From Atlantibacter subterraneus (GTDB lineage: Bacteria > Pseudomonadota > Gammaproteobacteria > Enterobacterales > Enterobacteriaceae), in contig NZ_VLPS01000003.1 of assembly GCF_007570865.1 (NCBI RefSeq), forward strand, positions 1 through 64,000: a stretch of DNA of 64,000 nt, written 5' to 3'. The position numbers and the translations under genes were made by a program. This document shows positions 1 to 7,568 of the stretch, in pieces (the stretch's first letter is position 1; every line of letters starts with the position of its first letter). The notes under the pieces are model-generated. The model ran no database searches, was not told the DNA's origin, and worked only from the letters and a program-made list of their open reading frames with translations.

Positions 1-75
1 ACAATTCCACCGAACGGAACAATTCCACCGAACGGAACAATTCCCCCGAACGGAACCACACCACCGACCGGAACC
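1..75. repeat. 18-bp tandem repeat, about four copies
   Basis: The window opens with copies of ACAATTCCACCGAACGGA at 1-18 and 19-36, a copy with one change at 37-54, and a diverged copy at 55-72. The unit is a multiple of three, so it can be read through in frame: Thr-Ile-Pro-Pro-Asn-Gly on the plus strand or Val-Pro-Phe-Gly-Gly-Ile on the minus strand. The left end of the array is outside the window, so the full copy number is unknown. Confidence 0.9.
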
Positions 76-81
76 CCGTAA
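1..81 (+). CDS. 3' end of a gene with a Pro/Thr-rich hexapeptide-repeat tail (partial)
   Basis: Frame 1 is open from the window edge to a TAA at 79-81. It encodes repeats of Thr-Ile-Pro-Pro-Asn-Gly and ends Thr-Gly-Thr-Pro. Substitutions in the last copies mostly swap Asn for Thr and keep the Pro-Pro-x-Gly core. The stop abuts the stop of the convergent HAD gene with no gap, as expected for two real gene ends. Low-complexity Pro/Thr tails are common on surface or cell-wall-spanning proteins, but the folded part lies outside the window, so no function is assigned. The alternative is a non-coding tandem array that happens to be open. Confidence 0.4.
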   Translation, partial: TIPPNGTIPPNGTIPPNGTTPPTGTP

Positions 82-753
82 TTACTCCGGTAACTCCGTC
101 ACCCGCACCCGCTGAACCGGCGAGCGGCGCTTCGACCACGCGGGATGAAAATGCCGCCAGTGGGCGTCCTGCGCCGCCGCCAGCAGTTCATAATCCCCAC
201 GGGTATCCCCCCAGGCGCGCAGGTGGTATTCGCCCAGGTGCCCGTAAACGCTCTCCAGCCGTCTCACTTTTTGCTCGCAGCGGCAGTTGTGGCCGGTGAT
301 GCGCCCCGTCAGCGTGCCGTCGCTCACTTCCAGCTGGGTGCCGATAAGCTTGATCCCCAACCGATCGGCGAAGGGTTGCAGCACCATGGCAGGTGATGCG
401 GAACAAATGGTGACTTCCGCGCCGGAATTCACTTCCGCCGCGACCGCCAGCAGGCCGCTGGGGCGCATCAGACGGGTCCAGTAGATATCGCAGAACGCCT
501 GGGCCTTCTGGCGCAGCCAGCGTTCGTCAACGCCGGTCAGAAAGGTTTGGATCAGCACTTCCTTCAGCTCGTCCCGGGTGAGCTTTTTGCGCATGCAGCG
601 CAGAGTCGGCAGGGCCAGACGCACCATACGCGCAGCGAACACGCGCTTGCCGAAGGCGAAGCGGAGAAAGGGAATAAAGCTGTCGTGGTGCGTCAGGGTA
701 CCGTCGAAATCAAAAACCGACAGAACCTTTGCAGCGTGTGGCGTGGTGCTCAT
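82..753 (-). CDS. HAD superfamily, subfamily IB phosphatase
   Basis: This is a soluble phosphatase-like protein of 223 residues. Motif I, FDFDGT, is at residues 14-19, with the nucleophile and acid/base Asp15 and Asp17. Motif II is the Ser of TICSAS, a conserved Lys follows in the EQKVRRL stretch, and motif IV is WGDTRGDYELL with two Asp. The pattern matches HAD-IB enzymes (SerB- and lipid-phosphatase-like), which remove phosphate from small molecules; the substrate cannot be read from sequence. I chose ATG at 753 because GGGAG lies 8 nt upstream. An in-frame ATG at 768 would add five residues. It converges on the repeat-tailed gene at the window edge. Confidence 0.8.
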   Translation of the reverse strand: MSTTPHAAKVLSVFDFDGTLTHHDSFIPFLRFAFGKRVFAARMVRLALPTLRCMRKKLTRDELKEVLIQTFLTGVDERWLRQKAQAFCDIYWTRLMRPSGLLAVAAEVNSGAEVTICSASPAMVLQPFADRLGIKLIGTQLEVSDGTLTGRITGHNCRCEQKVRRLESVYGHLGEYHLRAWGDTRGDYELLAAAQDAHWRHFHPAWSKRRSPVQRVRVTELPE

Positions 754-879
754 TCCAGAAACTCCCATAACAAATTCATCTTTCCATTCTTTAAGGGGGA
801 TGATAGCAGAACCCCTGCCCGCTGGCAGCGCTGTTGGCCGCCCGTTGCCGCCTCGCCAGGCACGCGATGGCGTTATTTA

Positions 880-954
880 TTAGCCAATAGCCAGCAATAA
901 AAATGCTATCCCTATGAAAATTAACGCGATAAATAGTTTCCACGCTGTTTTCAT
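880..954 (-). CDS. Possible 24-residue hydrophobic small protein
   Basis: This minus-strand ATG-to-TAA frame encodes a short peptide that begins MKTAWKLF and continues as one block of Ile, Leu, Phe, Ala and Gly, ending LLLAIG. Two Lys near the N-terminus followed by about 18 hydrophobic residues is the layout of single-span small membrane proteins and of some type I toxins. A six-codon frame (MKRLHF) just upstream ends in TAATG, so its stop overlaps this start and coupled translation is possible. No strong ribosome-binding site is visible. It lies in an AT-rich gap and reads in the direction of the HAD gene. No family is recognised; coding status is inference. Confidence 0.35.
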   Translation of the reverse strand: MKTAWKLFIALIFIGIAFLLLAIG

Positions 955-1024
955 TAAAAATGCAATCTTTTCATGGCGTTATCATTTTCCTGGCGTAACT
1001 TCACGCTTTCACGCCGGACCTGTC

Positions 1025-1051
1025 TAAAGAAATGACCTGCCGGGTCGTTAA
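1025..1051 (+). promoter_or_regulatory. FliA (sigma-28) type promoter of the chemoreceptor gene
   Basis: TAAAGAAA at 1025-1032, an 11-base spacer, then GTCGTTAA at 1044-1051. The flagellar sigma factor consensus is TAAAGTTT-N11-GCCGATAA. The -35 box matches in its conserved TAAAG part and the -10 box matches at six of eight positions. It sits 34 bp before the receptor start codon. Together with the peptide frame at 880-954 this accounts for most of the gap between 769 and 1085. Confidence 0.7.
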
Positions 1052-1085
1052 ATGATGTATCTCTCCTTGCATAAGCTTATACATC

Positions 1086-2981
1086 ATGTGGAAAACAACG
1101 CACTCTCGCTTCACCCTTATGCTTATCGGCTTTTTTGTGGTTTTACTGGGGGTGACGTTCCTGGTCATTCGCCAGTTTGTGGCACCACAGCTTATCGCGA
1201 CGGAAAGCGAATTGATCCGCTATAAAGTGGACGATCAGAGCGACGCCATCACTGAACAGATGAACCGCGTCAGAGCGCAGCAGCGCACCATTACGGAAGT
1301 GGTCAGCAGCCTGCAAAGCGATCAAATCGACCAGCTGCTGCCGAATCTGGTGAACCAGTATCAGGATCTTAATGTGTTTGGCGGCGGGATTTGGCCGCTG
1401 CCGGGCAATCGTGCGCCAGACCGCGACCGCTTCAGCACCTTCTTCGCGCGCGACAGCGGCGGCAACCTACAGGTCAACACCGTCTGGAACCAGCCGGAGT
1501 CCGATAAATACTGGGAGCAGCCGTGGTACAAAGACGGCATGAACGCCCCGAAAGGCGAATGCGCCTGGGCTAAAGCCTATCAGGATGCCGCCAGCCCACA
1601 GCCGCGCACCAACTGTGCCATGGCAATCTGGCGCGATGGCAAAGTCTGGGGCGTCGCCACCATCGACGTAACGCTTGGCTTCTTCAACAATCTGGCGAAG
1701 CAGATGAGTGAAGCCAGCCAGGGACGCGTGCTGATTGTCGAGCAGGACGGCAAAGTGGTCGGCAATGGCTCTCCGGAGCAGGGTAAAGCGGACCTGCAAT
1801 ACCTGCGCGATCTGAAAATCCCGGCGGAAGCCACCGTGATGCAGCTCCTGAAACAGGCGGGTGCGGAACACGTCAGCGGCGTTTATGAGGGTGAAAACGG
1901 TGAGCAAACCCTGATGGTACAGTCCATCAGCGGCAGCCCGTGGTATCTGGTGGTGGATATTCCGTCCAGCCTGCTGTCACGCCAGTCCTCCAGCATCATT
2001 ACCCAGATCTCCCTGGTGCAGATTGGCCTTGGCCTGCTGTTGATCCTGGCGCTGCTGGGCTTTGTGCGCACCATCTTCAGAAATCTGGATGCGCTGAATA
2101 AAAACATTCTGTCGCTGTCCAGCGGCGGCGCGGATTTAACCCAGCGTCTGCCACAAAGCAAGAGCCCGGAATTTAACGCGGTGATTACCAGCTTCAACAG
2201 CTTTATTGCCTACTTGCAGGATCTGATGGGTCAGGTGGGGCAGAGTGCGCTGGCGATCTCCTCAGCGTCGCGACAGATTGCCGGCGGCAACCTCGATCTC
2301 TCTTCGCGCACTGAACAGCAGTCTGCGTCGATTGTGGAAACGGCGGCGTCAATGGAACAGCTGACCAGCACGGTGCGCCAGAACGCCGACAACGCCGTGC
2401 AGGCCAACCAGTTGGCCGCTCAGGCCTCCGACGCGGCGCGGGAAGGGGCGACGGTAGCAAGCAAAGTGATCAGCACCATGGATAAGATCAACACCTCGTC
2501 CAGCAAAGTGGTGGATATCATCGGCGTGATCGATGGTATTGCCTTCCAGACCAATATTCTGGCGCTCAACGCGGCGGTGGAAGCCGCACGCGCTGGCGAG
2601 CAGGGCCGTGGCTTCGCGGTGGTGGCTGGCGAAGTGCGTAATCTGGCAAGCCGAAGCGCGCAGGCGGCTCAGGAGATCAAAAAGCTGATTGAAGAATCGG
2701 TCGGCAACATCGAGCAGGGCAGTGACCTGGTGCGCCAGGCCGGTACCACCATGGATGCGTTGATGGAGCGGGTAGACGGCGTGACCGTGCTGATCTCGGA
2801 AATCAGCTCCGCCAGCAGCGAGCAGAGCCGCGGCATCGACCAAATCAACCTGGCGATTAACCAGCTCGACAGCACCACCCAGCAGAATGCCGCGCTGGTG
2901 GAGCAAGTCTCTGCCGCCGCGCAGTCTATGGAAGAACAATCTAACCAGCTGGAGCTGGTGGTAGCGGGCTTCAAAATCTAA
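1086..2981 (+). CDS. Methyl-accepting chemotaxis protein
   Basis: This 631-residue inner-membrane chemoreceptor has a first membrane span at about 10-28, a large periplasmic sensor at about 30-300 (Cache-like, with repeated aromatic and Gly-Trp patches), a second span at about 303-326, a HAMP linker, and a long cytoplasmic coiled coil. The signalling hairpin tip, [20 protein letters not shown], starts near residue 484 and contacts CheW and CheA. The C-terminus is VVAGFKI, without the NWETF-type pentapeptide that recruits CheR and CheB in major receptors, so adaptation would need help from other receptors. The ligand is unknown. A FliA-type promoter precedes it. The ATG has no strong ribosome-binding site. 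Confidence 0.95.
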   Translation: MWKTTHSRFTLMLIGFFVVLLGVTFLVIRQFVAPQLIATESELIRYKVDDQSDAITEQMNRVRAQQRTITEVVSSLQSDQIDQLLPNLVNQYQDLNVFGGGIWPLPGNRAPDRDRFSTFFARDSGGNLQVNTVWNQPESDKYWEQPWYKDGMNAPKGECAWAKAYQDAASPQPRTNCAMAIWRDGKVWGVATIDVTLGFFNNLAKQMSEASQGRVLIVEQDGKVVGNGSPEQGKADLQYLRDLKIPAEATVMQLLKQAGAEHVSGVYEGENGEQTLMVQSISGSPWYLVVDIPSSLLSRQSSSIITQISLVQIGLGLLLILALLGFVRTIFRNLDALNKNILSLSSGGADLTQRLPQSKSPEFNAVITSFNSFIAYLQDLMGQVGQSALAISSASRQIAGGNLDLSSRTEQQSASIVETAASMEQLTSTVRQNADNAVQANQLAAQASDAAREGATVASKVISTMDKINTSSSKVVDIIGVIDGIAFQTNILALNAAVEAARAGEQGRGFAVVAGEVRNLASRSAQAAQEIKKLIEESVGNIEQGSDLVRQAGTTMDALMERVDGVTVLISEISSASSEQSRGIDQINLAINQLDSTTQQNAALVEQVSAAAQSMEEQSNQLELVVAGFKI

Positions 2982-3007
2982 CCCCAACGGCTGGGCGCAT
3001 CGCGTGT

Positions 3008-3014
3008 CTATACT
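3008..3014 (+). promoter_or_regulatory. Sigma-S-like -10 element before the DJ-1 family gene
   Basis: The sequence TCTATACTTG contains CTATACT at 3008-3014, the form preferred by RpoS holoenzyme (C before TATACT). No good -35 hexamer lies 17 bp upstream, also typical of RpoS promoters. It is in the 70-bp gap between the chemoreceptor and the DJ-1 gene, about 38 bp before the start codon. Confidence 0.5.
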
Positions 3015-3051
3015 TGAGTGTGATGGATTAACACCAGGGAGACATACCACG

Positions 3052-3732
3052 ATGACCCAGCCAACCCGTAAACCGGTTCTGTTTGTGCTCACCAGCTACA
3101 GCGACGTGGCGCACAACATTTCCGGTTTCTATTTTTCTGAACTCGTTCATCCCTTGCACGTGCTGGAACAGGCGGGCATACCCAGCGTTCTTGCCTCAAT
3201 CCAGGGCGGTTTACCGCCGGTTTACGGCGTGGATTTGGACGATGACATCAATGCCCGCTACTGGAACGACGATGCATTCCAGCAACGGCTCAGCCACACC
3301 CTGAAGCTGTCGGAAGCCAACAGCGACGACTACAGCGCGGTGCTGTTTGTGGGCGGGCACGGCACGATGTGGGATTTCCCGGACTGCCCGGACGTGCAGC
3401 GCCTGATCCGCGATCTCTACGAAGCCGATAAGCCGGTTGCTGCGGTTTGTCACGGCCCGGCGGCGCTGGTGAACGCCACGCTCAGCGACGGGCGCTATCT
3501 GGTTGATGGCAAGCGGGTCGCGGCTTTTACCGATGCGGAAGAACACGCGGTTAAACTGGCAGAGGTCGTGCCGTTCTTACTGGAGACGACCCTGAAAAAA
3601 CGTGGCGCGCTGCATCAGGCGGTAGGGGAATGGCAGCCGCTGACACTGGTCGACGGCAACCTGATCACCGGGCAGAACCCGCAGTCCGCTACCGGCGTCG
3701 GCGAAGCCCTGCGCGATAAACTTAACGGCTAA
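3052..3732 (+). CDS. DJ-1/PfpI (Hsp31-like) class I glutamine amidotransferase-fold protein
   Basis: This 226-residue cytoplasmic protein has the nucleophile elbow VCHGP with Cys133 and His134, a conserved Glu30 in FYFSE, and GGHGTMWDFPD at about 101-111. These are the catalytic elements of Hsp31-like proteins, which act as glutathione-independent glyoxalases/deglycases or chaperones against methylglyoxal damage. The ATG at 3052 is preferred over an upstream in-frame GTG because AGGGAG lies 10 nt before it. A sigma-S-type -10 lies upstream, which fits a stress role. The gene ends three bases before the stop of the convergent GST gene. Family is certain; the exact activity is inferred. Confidence 0.88.
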   Translation: MTQPTRKPVLFVLTSYSDVAHNISGFYFSELVHPLHVLEQAGIPSVLASIQGGLPPVYGVDLDDDINARYWNDDAFQQRLSHTLKLSEANSDDYSAVLFVGGHGTMWDFPDCPDVQRLIRDLYEADKPVAAVCHGPAALVNATLSDGRYLVDGKRVAAFTDAEEHAVKLAEVVPFLLETTLKKRGALHQAVGEWQPLTLVDGNLITGQNPQSATGVGEALRDKLNG

Positions 3733-3735
3733 CCG

Positions 3736-4359
3736 TTACGGCGTGCCGTTGTCGCCATGACGGCGGAACGCCGGACGTTGCCCAAGCCGCGCAAACCAGG
3801 CGTCTACCGCAGGGACGGCAGGGCGATCGATCGGCGTCATTTTCCAGCGGTTGACCGACAGGCCGAGTACGATATCCGCCAGGGTGAAGGTCTGGCCGGT
3901 CACCCACATCCCGCTGTGCTGAAGTTTGTTATCCAGAATGGTGATGCAGCGGTTCCAGTCGGCGATGCTGGCGTCGATTTCGCTTTGCAGGTTATAGACC
4001 GGGTTTTTGCGCACCAGCGCGTTAAAGGCATAGCGCCAGGCGCTGTTGAGCTCGGTGGCCTGCCAGTCCATCCACTTTTCCACCCGCGCCCGGCCGCGCG
4101 GGGTGCTGGACAGCAAATCATCACGGCCCGCTTTACCCACCAGATAGCGGCAAATGGTATTGGATTCCCACAGCACAAAGCCTTCGTCAATCAGCACCGG
4201 CACCAGCCCGTTAGGGTTGAGCGCCAGGAAGTCCGGCGTATCGGTTGGCGCAAAGCCGCTGCCGTAATCTTCCTGCTGATATTCCAGGCCGAGTTCTTCA
4301 CAGGTCCAGAGCACTTTGCGCACGTTTATTGAGGTGCTTTTTCCAAGTATTTTTAGCAT
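3736..4359 (-). CDS. Glutathione S-transferase family protein
   Basis: This 207-residue cytosolic GST has an N-terminal thioredoxin-like domain at about 1-80: MLKILGKSTSINVRKVLW, then NPNGLVPVLID with the cis-Pro, and the glutathione-binding WESNTICRYL (Glu-Ser pair). The helical C-terminal domain contains FTLADIVLGL, the usual N-capping/hydrophobic staple region. It probably conjugates or reduces electrophiles with glutathione; the substrate is unknown. The frame is open for a further 114 codons upstream, but those residues do not resemble a GST. ATG at 4359 follows AAGAGAG and matches the family start. It is convergent with the DJ-1 gene, another electrophile-defence candidate. Confidence 0.88.
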   Translation of the reverse strand: MLKILGKSTSINVRKVLWTCEELGLEYQQEDYGSGFAPTDTPDFLALNPNGLVPVLIDEGFVLWESNTICRYLVGKAGRDDLLSSTPRGRARVEKWMDWQATELNSAWRYAFNALVRKNPVYNLQSEIDASIADWNRCITILDNKLQHSGMWVTGQTFTLADIVLGLSVNRWKMTPIDRPAVPAVDAWFARLGQRPAFRRHGDNGTP

Positions 4360-4518
4360 CTGCCGCCGCTCTCTTTTCAGGGGATAGAGAAAATATAGCA
4401 GTGCGTTGCTAATCCGTACCGTTTGCGGGTTAGCTCTGCATTGGCGTCTGACTGTCCATTTTTGCGCACTCATGGCAAAAAACGCCCCGCTTAACTCGAC
4501 CCCAGTCACAACTCCCCC

Positions 4519-4562
4519 TTGTTGAAAAAATAAATACTGCCCGGAGGTTTTTTGTTCAACAA
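4519..4562. repeat. Inverted repeat in the leader of the NUP-family gene
   Basis: TTGTTGAA at 4519-4526 pairs with TTCAACAA at 4555-4562, with A-rich and T-rich tracts continuing inward. The right arm ends one base before the GGAGGGG ribosome-binding site at 4564-4570, so the structure could affect translation initiation or bind a regulator. Confidence 0.45.
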
Positions 4563-4579
4563 CGGAGGGGCATTTTTCT

Positions 4580-5602
4580 ATGGTTAACATCGTTTTTAAT
4601 GCTTCCAGACTGCTGCTGATGCCGGTTTTACTGGTCAGCAGCGTCGGGATTACCCGGGCACAGGAAAATACGATCCCGGTAAAAGTCTTTATTGGTGCCA
4701 TGTTTGAGATTGGCGCAAACAGTGGCGATAAAGCTGGCGAATTTCAGCACTGGTATGAACGATACTGGCGCAATGCGCAGCCGATAAAAGTGCGCGGCGC
4801 GTCAGGGCCGGTCTGGTGCAATCAGGACGGCGTTTGCGGTGCCGTGTTGGGGATGGGAAAAGTGCGTTCATCCTCTTCCTTACAGGCGATTTTACTCAGC
4901 GATCGGTTCGATTTTTCGAAGGCGTATTTCATGCTGACCGGCGTGGCTGGCGCGCCGCCTACCAAAGCGACCATTGGCTCGGTGATTTGGGCCGACTGGC
5001 TGGTGGATTATGATTTAGGTCACCGCTGGGCGGCGGAAGAAGGCCGTCCTGGCGCGCCGACGTTTATGCCGCGCAAAGGGTATGAAGATATTCGGGTCAT
5101 CAAACTCAATCCTCAACTGGTGGATTGGGCGATGGTGCTAACCAAAGACACGCCCTTGCTGGACTCCGCCGCCGCCAAAAGCTACCGCGCGCGCTATCCG
5201 CAAGCTATCGCCCGGGGCGGGCCGTTTGTCGGTGTCGGGACGCATTTTACCGGCGATTGTTTCTTTCACGGGCCGGGCTTGTCCGCCCAGGCGCAGTATA
5301 TGGCGAAGCTCTATAACGTTGATGATTACACCGTGACGGAAATGGAAGGCGTGGCGTTGGCTTATGTGATCCGGCAACTTTACGGCATTGACCGGGTGAT
5401 GGCGCTGCGCACGGTGGTCAATTTCGATCAGGGTAGTCCGGGCGAAACGACGCTGGAGCATCTCGATCCTGCACCGGGTAAAACCGCGGGTGGCTTTGCG
5501 GAAAGCGTGGAAAATGAAGCCCGCGTCGGCGAGCGAGTCGTGGATTACATCGTCACGCACTGGAATGAGTGGAAGAACGGTATCCCGGCGCGTCAATCCT
5601 GA
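4580..5602 (+). CDS. Exported NUP-family (purine nucleoside permease family) protein
   Basis: This 340-residue protein begins with a signal peptide (hydrophobic core at about 8-24, likely cleaved after Thr-Arg-Ala at 26-28). The rest is soluble-looking: no further membrane spans can be seen. The body carries VKVFIGAMFE, GMGKVRSSSSL, a Gly-rich stretch before DCFFHGPGL, and TEMEGVALAY with Glu254, Met255 and Glu256. That last motif resembles the ribose-binding E-M-E of nucleoside phosphorylases and MTA/SAH nucleosidases. The family takes its name from a fungal permease, but the sequence fits a periplasmic nucleoside-cleaving or nucleoside-binding protein better. GGAGGGG lies 9 nt before ATG. 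A hairpin follows the gene. Confidence 0.8.
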   Translation: MVNIVFNASRLLLMPVLLVSSVGITRAQENTIPVKVFIGAMFEIGANSGDKAGEFQHWYERYWRNAQPIKVRGASGPVWCNQDGVCGAVLGMGKVRSSSSLQAILLSDRFDFSKAYFMLTGVAGAPPTKATIGSVIWADWLVDYDLGHRWAAEEGRPGAPTFMPRKGYEDIRVIKLNPQLVDWAMVLTKDTPLLDSAAAKSYRARYPQAIARGGPFVGVGTHFTGDCFFHGPGLSAQAQYMAKLYNVDDYTVTEMEGVALAYVIRQLYGIDRVMALRTVVNFDQGSPGETTLEHLDPAPGKTAGGFAESVENEARVGERVVDYIVTHWNEWKNGIPARQS

Positions 5603-5619
5603 TTGCTAAACCGCAATGT

Positions 5620-5650
5620 ACGGGCATCGCTTATCGGTAAGCGTGCTCGT
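5620..5650 (+). terminator. Stem-loop after the NUP-family gene
   Basis: ACGGGCA at 5620-5626 pairs with TGCTCGT at 5644-5650, and inside it CGCTTA pairs with TAAGCG around a TCGG loop. The stem is strong, but only ATTT follows, so termination by this hairpin is plausible, not certain. The rest of the gap to 5869 is AT-rich and holds a short perfect hairpin (AGCCG-AAA-CGGCT, 5838-5850) just before the next start. Confidence 0.55.
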
Positions 5651-5869
5651 ATTTCACATTTCTCCCCCATGACGTTCATCACTCAAGGCCTGATTACCCG
5701 CCCTTGTAACAACATTGCCCACATATATAACAATTAGCTATAACGCATATTTATTTATTCGTTCTAAGCATTAATTGGGATGGTTATATTTCTCTGAAAA
5801 GGGAGACAACCCCTCAAAAATTCTCGTTGCAGGACAAAGCCGAAACGGCTCTGGGGACACCAACACATC

Positions 5870-6886
5870 ATGATTGTTTTGCGGAATATTTCGAAAATCT
5901 TCCACCACGGCAAGGATGCGCTGACCGCAGTGGATGACGTCAGCCTTGATATTGAGCGCGGGCAAATTTACGGCATCATCGGCTACAGCGGCGCGGGCAA
6001 AAGTACGCTGATTCGCCTGCTCAATGGCCTCGAAAAACCGACCTCCGGCAGCGTGACCATCGCCGGGCAGAATATCTCCGCGGCCAGCGGGGAAACCCTG
6101 CGCCGGGCGCGGCTGAAAATCAGCATGGTGTTCCAGCACTTCAATCTGCTGTGGTCGCGCACCGTCAGCGAGAATATTGCGTTCTCAATGCAGATCGCCG
6201 GTGTTCCGAAAGCGGAAATCAAAAAGCGCGTCGCGGAGCTGATCGACCTGGTCGGCCTGAACGGGCGTGAAAATGCGTATCCGTCAAAGCTCAGCGGCGG
6301 CCAGAAACAGCGCGTGGGTATCGCCCGGGCGCTGGCGAATAACCCGGACGTACTGTTGTGTGATGAAGCGACGTCGGCGCTCGATCCGCAAACCACCGAT
6401 CAGATCCTCGATCTGCTGGCGGATATCAATCGCCGCTTTGGCCTGACCATCGTGCTGATCACCCATGAAATGCACGTGGTCCGCAAAATCTGCGATCGCG
6501 TGGCGGTGATGGAAAATGGCCGCGTGGTGGAAGAGGGCGAAGTGCTCAGCGTCTTTACCCATCCGCAGCAGGAAATTACCCGCCAGTTTGTGCGTCAGAT
6601 TAGCCAGGAGAGCGACGCGTTCGATGAAACGCTGGTGAACAATCTGGACGGCGCAATTATCAAACTGACATTTGTCGGCCACAGCACCCATCAGCCGGTG
6701 GTGGGCGAACTGACCCTGCGCTACGGCCTGCCGTTTAACATTCTGCACGGCAAGATGAGCCAGACCGCCCATGGCGTTTTCGGCCAGCTGTGGCTGCACG
6801 TCACGGCGAATAATGAACAACTGGAAAGCATCCTCGCGGATTTGCGCCAGCACGAGATCCACTGCGAGGTCATTAAACATGGATGA
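5870..6886 (+). CDS. MetN-type ABC transporter ATP-binding protein
   Basis: This 338-residue ATPase has Walker A GYSGAGKST at about 38-46, Q-loop MVFQHFNLL, signature LSGGQKQR, Walker B VLLCDEATSALD and the H-loop THEMH. The C-terminal ~90 residues form the NIL regulatory domain that in MetN senses substrate and inhibits transport. It powers import by the permease and binding protein that follow. It is clearly diverged from E. coli MetN and is probably a paralogue, possibly related to Salmonella SfbABC; the substrate could be methionine, another sulfur compound or something else. The stop overlaps the permease start by eight bases. No MetJ box is visible upstream. Confidence 0.92.
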   Translation: MIVLRNISKIFHHGKDALTAVDDVSLDIERGQIYGIIGYSGAGKSTLIRLLNGLEKPTSGSVTIAGQNISAASGETLRRARLKISMVFQHFNLLWSRTVSENIAFSMQIAGVPKAEIKKRVAELIDLVGLNGRENAYPSKLSGGQKQRVGIARALANNPDVLLCDEATSALDPQTTDQILDLLADINRRFGLTIVLITHEMHVVRKICDRVAVMENGRVVEEGEVLSVFTHPQQEITRQFVRQISQESDAFDETLVNNLDGAIIKLTFVGHSTHQPVVGELTLRYGLPFNILHGKMSQTAHGVFGQLWLHVTANNEQLESILADLRQHEIHCEVIKHG

Positions 6887-7547
6887 TTCACTGTTTCCCC
6901 ACCTGAAATGGCCGCAGCTGCTGGCGGCGACTCAGGAAACCTTATACATGACCGCGCTGTCCGGCGTGGCGACCTTCGCCCTCGGCATCGTGCTCGGGCT
7001 GGCGCTGTTCCTGACTGCCAAAGGCGGACTGTTCCAGAATCGTGCGGTTTACAGCGTGATTTCTATCGTGGTGAACGTATTCCGCTCGATCCCGTTCATC
7101 ATCCTGATTGTGCTGCTGATCCCGTTTACCAAAGCGATGGTCGGCACCATTCTCGGGGCCAACGCGGCGCTGCCCGCGCTGATTGTCGGCGCTGCGCCGT
7201 TCTATGCGCGGCTGGTGGAAATCGCCCTGCGTGAAGTGGACAAAGGCGTTATTGAAGCCACCCGCTCTATGGGGGCGCGCATGAGTACCCTGGTTTTCCG
7301 TGTTTTGCTGCCTGAATCATCGCCCGCGTTAGTGTCAGGCATCACCGTTACCCTGATTGCCCTGGTGAGCTACAGCGCCATGGCCGGTGTGATTGGTGCT
7401 GGCGGGTTAGGAAATCTTGCTTATCTGGAAGGATTCCAGCGTAACCATAATGACGTCACCCTGGTGGCGACGGTGACCATCCTGATCATCGTTTTCATCA
7501 TTCAGTTTATTGGTGATGCCATTACCTCTTATTTAGATAAACGTTAA
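6879..7547 (+). CDS. MetI-type ABC transporter permease
   Basis: This 222-residue inner-membrane permease has five or six predicted spans, starting near TALSGVATFALGIVLGLALF. The coupling (EAA) loop reads EIALREVDKGVIEATRSMGA at about 109-128, the part that docks on the ATPase. The start ATG at 6879 lies inside the end of the ATPase gene (ATGGATGA), so translation is probably coupled. The frame is open further upstream, but those residues shadow the ATPase. It forms the channel of the importer with the flanking genes. Confidence 0.92.
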   Translation: MDDSLFPHLKWPQLLAATQETLYMTALSGVATFALGIVLGLALFLTAKGGLFQNRAVYSVISIVVNVFRSIPFIILIVLLIPFTKAMVGTILGANAALPALIVGAAPFYARLVEIALREVDKGVIEATRSMGARMSTLVFRVLLPESSPALVSGITVTLIALVSYSAMAGVIGAGGLGNLAYLEGFQRNHNDVTLVATVTILIIVFIIQFIGDAITSYLDKR

Positions 7548-7568
7548 AAACAATAGAGAACACACATC

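Noticed and set aside
4360-4701. 114-codon N-terminal extension of the GST
   Set aside because: The extension has no GST similarity, overlaps the control region of the divergent gene, and ATG 4359 has a good ribosome-binding site.
5651-5869. MetJ boxes before the MetNIQ-type operon
   Set aside because: No pair of AGACGTCT-like octamers could be found.
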